A stretch of DNA of 8,144 nt from Methanomassiliicoccales archaeon (lineage in GTDB: Archaea > Thermoplasmatota > Thermoplasmata > SG8-5), in NCBI GenBank assembly GCA_030636255.1, contig DAOVXH010000076.1, positions 1-8,144 on the forward strand, given 5' to 3'. Positions 5,298 to 8,144 of the stretch are shown here, in pieces (position 1 is the first letter of the stretch; every line of letters starts with the position of its first letter). Below the pieces are notes generated by a model, which saw only the letters and a program-made list of their open reading frames with translations, ran no database searches and was not told where the DNA came from. The translations under genes and the position numbers were made by a program.

Positions 5298-7960
5298 TGA
5301 GAAGCAAAATTATCACACTGGCAATCACAATCATGATGATTTGCATGGGCTTTTCAATGATGGCCTTTACTGTGCCAGCAGAGGATGTTATCGCTCCATT
5401 TGTTGAGAGGAATGATGGATTTCCAATAGCTTCAGAGTTATTGGATGTAAATCAGCCAGCATCTGCAGCACAGTTTACACTTACCAGTGCGGCCTGGCGA
5501 TCTCAGTCCTTCAGACCTACTGTGAATGGTGAATTGACCAAGATATCCCTGGAGATCTGGCTCAATGGCGGCGCCGGGAATGTGTTCTTTGAACTGTATC
5601 AGACAAATCAGGCAGAAATGCCATTTGCAGGAAGTTCCATTGCCATTCAGACAGTTCCTTCCGGAAATATTCCAGGCGGAGGTCCGACCTGGTTTGATGT
5701 ATCATTCCCAACTGCTCCAGTCCTCAACGCAGGCACAGAGTATGCCATAGTGGTTCACCCTGACCCTGCCTGTTCGATATACTGGAGATATTGGAGTGCT
5801 AATGTCTATGGCGACGGAGGAGTTGCATTCAGCAATGATGGGAACGGAATGTCCTGGACCGTCAACCCAACAGTGGAGATGTCATTTCAGACATACATGA
5901 CACCGCCGGCACTAGGAATATCCAAGATAGCCTGGCATTCCAACGGGGATTATGCCTTTGGAGTAACAGGAGAGGATTCAAAGGTCTACAGATACACCAG
6001 AAACACAGGAGCATGGAGCCTATTTGATGAACCAAATACTGATGTGGTGTTCCATGACATTGTCTTCAGCGAAGACATTGGCTATTTCTTCATGGTTGGG
6101 GGCCATGTCAGCGGTGGTTCTGCTGGATACCCTGCAGCATATTATCATAATGGAGTATCAATTCTTGCCTACCCGAATCCTACAACTCAAGGCATGTTCT
6201 ATGGAGTTGAAAAAACCGAAGGAATTGGTGGGTGCTTCCTGGTAGCAGTAGGTGAAGACCTCACAGGTAATGGTTATGCTGCCTGGAGAACTGGATTCTC
6301 ATGGATAGATATGACAACTGGCTGGCAGGTCCATGATGAGCAACTCAGGGATGTTGCCTGGAACCTCCGAACAGATGGCACAGCAAATTTCTATGCAATT
6401 GGAGAAGATGAATTTGCTGATGGGTTAATTTATGATATTGGATATCCTGGAGATACTAATGTCAACTTATTGCACGTGGGCGGTACACTTGGCCCACTGA
6501 ATGCCATTGAGTGGAACCCGGATTGGGGAAGCGGTAATGACTGGGCAATCACTGCAGGAGACAGTGTTGGCTTCGGTAATATATGGAAATTTGACGGGGT
6601 GGACATTACTTCACTTTATGATTCCAATACAGAATATTTCTACGACCTTGACTTTTTCCCCAACGGACCACATATGGGAACCTGCCAGATAGTTGGAGAA
6701 GGAGAATCTACAACAGGAATAATGGGCACAATCAATCCAGCAGCTACAAAGATTGCGGTAGATACAATTTCTGCAGATCCCTGCAAGGCAATAGCTTTGA
6801 AAGGCCCAAGCAGTCCAAGCTCCGGAATAATCGCCACAGCCAGTGGCGGAATAAGCTTTTACCCTGATGCATGGAACCAGGATACAACCATAACAGCCAA
6901 TGCAATTTTCCCGAAACTATACTGGATAGGGTTCAATGAGACAGATGGAACAGATAGGGGAGACCAACCAGTTGCAGTAAACGATTGGTATGATTTCACC
7001 CTTGTGGCAAACTATAGTCAGGGATGGGCAAATTGCGAGATTGAAGTCAAGGCATGGTATGACTGGGGACAGGCTGGAGACACATCAGTATATCCTGCAG
7101 AAACCGTTGATAATAGAAATCTGGCATTCACACTTTTACATGTGGTGGGTGGTGCTACAACCATCCAGTATCCGCTGGCAGGAACAGAGATTAACACTGC
7201 CCTTGCAACAGACAATATCTGGTGGGTAAACCCAGACGATGCGGCACAGAGCCATCATCATCTGGAAATTCCAATCTACCTGGGGCCCCAGATAAGAAAT
7301 GCTTCTGCAGGAAACTTCCTAAGCGGTGATGATTATGATGCGGATCCGAACAATGCACTCCTGGACCAGTGGTCATGGGACTTCAATATCACTGTAAGAG
7401 ACAGATTCAACCCAACTGCGAAGAGCACCAGCCATGGTGAGTTTGGTGTTCAGAAGGCAGTATCAGTTTTGGCAACTGGAAACCCCACAGGAAATGCACC
7501 TCCTGGAAGTGTTGGAACCCCTCTTTTAAATCCAAGCCTTATCACTTATTCAGCAAATGCAGACTACTGGGTCAATGTGTCCATTCCACATCTCTATGAG
7601 AATGGAAATGACCTTTCTCCAAACTGGATTCCGGCATCAAGTGTGAATGTATCCAATGTAAATGTGCTCTCTGATTCAACTTACTCGGATATTGATGGGA
7701 ATACCTGCCCTGAGGGAAGGCCAATGCTAGGTGAAGATGCAGATTGGTGCGTTTGGGGTAATTCTACTACTTCGACATGGACACCTGCGCCATGCAATGG
7801 TACAACAGCATTCGGAGAATTTGGTTCTGATTACAATGCAGTGGGCCTGGGAAATGCTCCTGGAACAACTGAGCTTAACTGGTGGATTGCTATACCTGCA
7901 ACCACACCAGAGGGCGTTTACTGGGGGGCTATTACAATTACAATAGATAGCGGGGGTTGA
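5297..7960 (+). CDS. Secreted seven-bladed beta-propeller protein, paralogue 2
   Basis: Full-length paralogue of the gene before it, 887 aa, also not assignable to a named family. The signal peptide is MRSKIITLAITIMMICMG... with likely cleavage after VPA (28). The N-terminal beta-sandwich (about 33-201) has QSFRPTVNGELTKISL, TEYAIVV, YW and FQTYM at positions matching paralogue 1. Blade motifs begin near 208, 252, 301, 350, 401, 448 and 496 (for example SKIAWHSNGDYAFGVTGED and RDVAWNL...FYAIGEDE), again seven. The C-terminal region (about 525-887) holds all eight sequons (547-834), an acidic loop (GDDYDADPNN) and conserved FPKLYWIGFNET, SWDFNITVRD, YWVNVS and CVWGN. It has more Cys than paralogue 1, notably C804, C818 and C833, of which C818 is shared. 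The end ITITIDSGG lacks an anchor. Gene order and TAATG coupling suggest co-production with paralogue 1 outside the cell membrane. Function is unknown. Confidence 0.87.
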   Translation: MRSKIITLAITIMMICMGFSMMAFTVPAEDVIAPFVERNDGFPIASELLDVNQPASAAQFTLTSAAWRSQSFRPTVNGELTKISLEIWLNGGAGNVFFELYQTNQAEMPFAGSSIAIQTVPSGNIPGGGPTWFDVSFPTAPVLNAGTEYAIVVHPDPACSIYWRYWSANVYGDGGVAFSNDGNGMSWTVNPTVEMSFQTYMTPPALGISKIAWHSNGDYAFGVTGEDSKVYRYTRNTGAWSLFDEPNTDVVFHDIVFSEDIGYFFMVGGHVSGGSAGYPAAYYHNGVSILAYPNPTTQGMFYGVEKTEGIGGCFLVAVGEDLTGNGYAAWRTGFSWIDMTTGWQVHDEQLRDVAWNLRTDGTANFYAIGEDEFADGLIYDIGYPGDTNVNLLHVGGTLGPLNAIEWNPDWGSGNDWAITAGDSVGFGNIWKFDGVDITSLYDSNTEYFYDLDFFPNGPHMGTCQIVGEGESTTGIMGTINPAATKIAVDTISADPCKAIALKGPSSPSSGIIATASGGISFYPDAWNQDTTITANAIFPKLYWIGFNETDGTDRGDQPVAVNDWYDFTLVANYSQGWANCEIEVKAWYDWGQAGDTSVYPAETVDNRNLAFTLLHVVGGATTIQYPLAGTEINTALATDNIWWVNPDDAAQSHHHLEIPIYLGPQIRNASAGNFLSGDDYDADPNNALLDQWSWDFNITVRDRFNPTAKSTSHGEFGVQKAVSVLATGNPTGNAPPGSVGTPLLNPSLITYSANADYWVNVSIPHLYENGNDLSPNWIPASSVNVSNVNVLSDSTYSDIDGNTCPEGRPMLGEDADWCVWGNSTTSTWTPAPCNGTTAFGEFGSDYNAVGLGNAPGTTELNWWIAIPATTPEGVYWGAITITIDSGG
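7478..7509 (+). repeat. Direct repeat, copy 2 (GNPTGNAPPG coding segment)
   Basis: Counterpart of 4812-4843 with a single mismatch, which is silent (AAT for AAC, both Asn). It marks the best conserved DNA stretch I noticed between the paralogues. Confidence 0.8.
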
Positions 7961-7961
7961 G

Positions 7962-8144
7962 ATGAAAAATAAACTCATGGCATTTGGAATTACACTGTTG
8001 ATGGTGTTTGCTTGTTTCATTATAGTGCCAGATAGTGCAGAGGCAGCTGTTTTCACTGACCTTGGTGGCCCTGCAGATACAACCTTTAGAGATGTCATGT
8101 GGGAGGAGAATGGAGACTATGCAATGGTTGTTGGCAATGATTCC
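7962..8144 (+). CDS. Secreted propeller protein, paralogue 3 (5' part only)
   Basis: The first 61 codons of a gene cut by the window end. The ATG follows the paralogue 2 stop after one base; a G-rich stretch (7952-7957) can act as a weak ribosome binding site. The start reads as a signal peptide: MKNK, a hydrophobic core to about residue 22, then SAEA with likely cleavage after A28. Almost at once comes a propeller-blade motif, FRDVMWEENGDYAMVVGND (42-60), which matches blade motifs of both upstream proteins. The preceding TDLGGPADTT resembles the stretch just before blade 2 in those proteins. The N-terminal beta-sandwich module therefore seems absent. The rest of its architecture cannot be seen. 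Confidence 0.85.
   Translation, partial: MKNKLMAFGITLLMVFACFIIVPDSAEAAVFTDLGGPADTTFRDVMWEENGDYAMVVGNDS

Noticed and set aside
1..8144. CRISPR array, insertion sequence or toxin-antitoxin pair
   Set aside because: No short regularly spaced direct repeats, transposase motifs or paired small toxin-like genes were seen.

Overview
The window looks archaeal. It carries archaeal-type TATA elements. One gene starts a few bases after the expected transcription start with no ribosome binding site (leaderless). A 35-residue gene matches ribosomal protein eL41, which is known from eukaryotes and some archaea. The secreted proteins are large, rich in Gly, Asn, Asp and Trp, and carry N-glycosylation sequons. 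I cannot fix the lineage; a Euryarchaeota or Thermoplasmatota-like organism is a guess.

Layout. Positions 1-186 hold no gene I can defend, but they contain a long imperfect inverted repeat (32-137). At 187-294 on the minus strand is a very small, very basic ORF that I call eL41. Positions 295-441 are a divergent promoter region with a strong TATA box (407-416) and a perfect 12-bp palindrome (423-434) just before the next start. From 442 to 2519 a coupled pair (TAATG overlap) encodes a NatA/DrrA-type ABC ATPase and a NatB-like ABC-2 permease. After a short promoter gap (2520-2597) comes a second operon of tandem paralogues. Two are full-length secreted proteins of about 890-900 residues (2598-5297 and 5297-7960), joined by another TAATG overlap. 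A third paralogue starts at 7962 and runs off the window.

The two full-length paralogues share one design: signal peptide, jelly-roll-like beta-sandwich, seven repeats of a beta-propeller blade motif, and a C-terminal beta-sandwich region of about 350 residues. All N-glycosylation sequons fall in that last region. Neither has a C-terminal membrane anchor. The third paralogue appears to go straight from signal peptide into the propeller.

The first paralogue most likely starts at a CTG codon (2598), which has a good Shine-Dalgarno sequence and makes its signal peptide align without gaps to the second paralogue. The ABC exporter may serve envelope export, stress or drug efflux. Its link to the propeller proteins rests only on adjacency, since those have their own Sec signal peptides and their own promoter.
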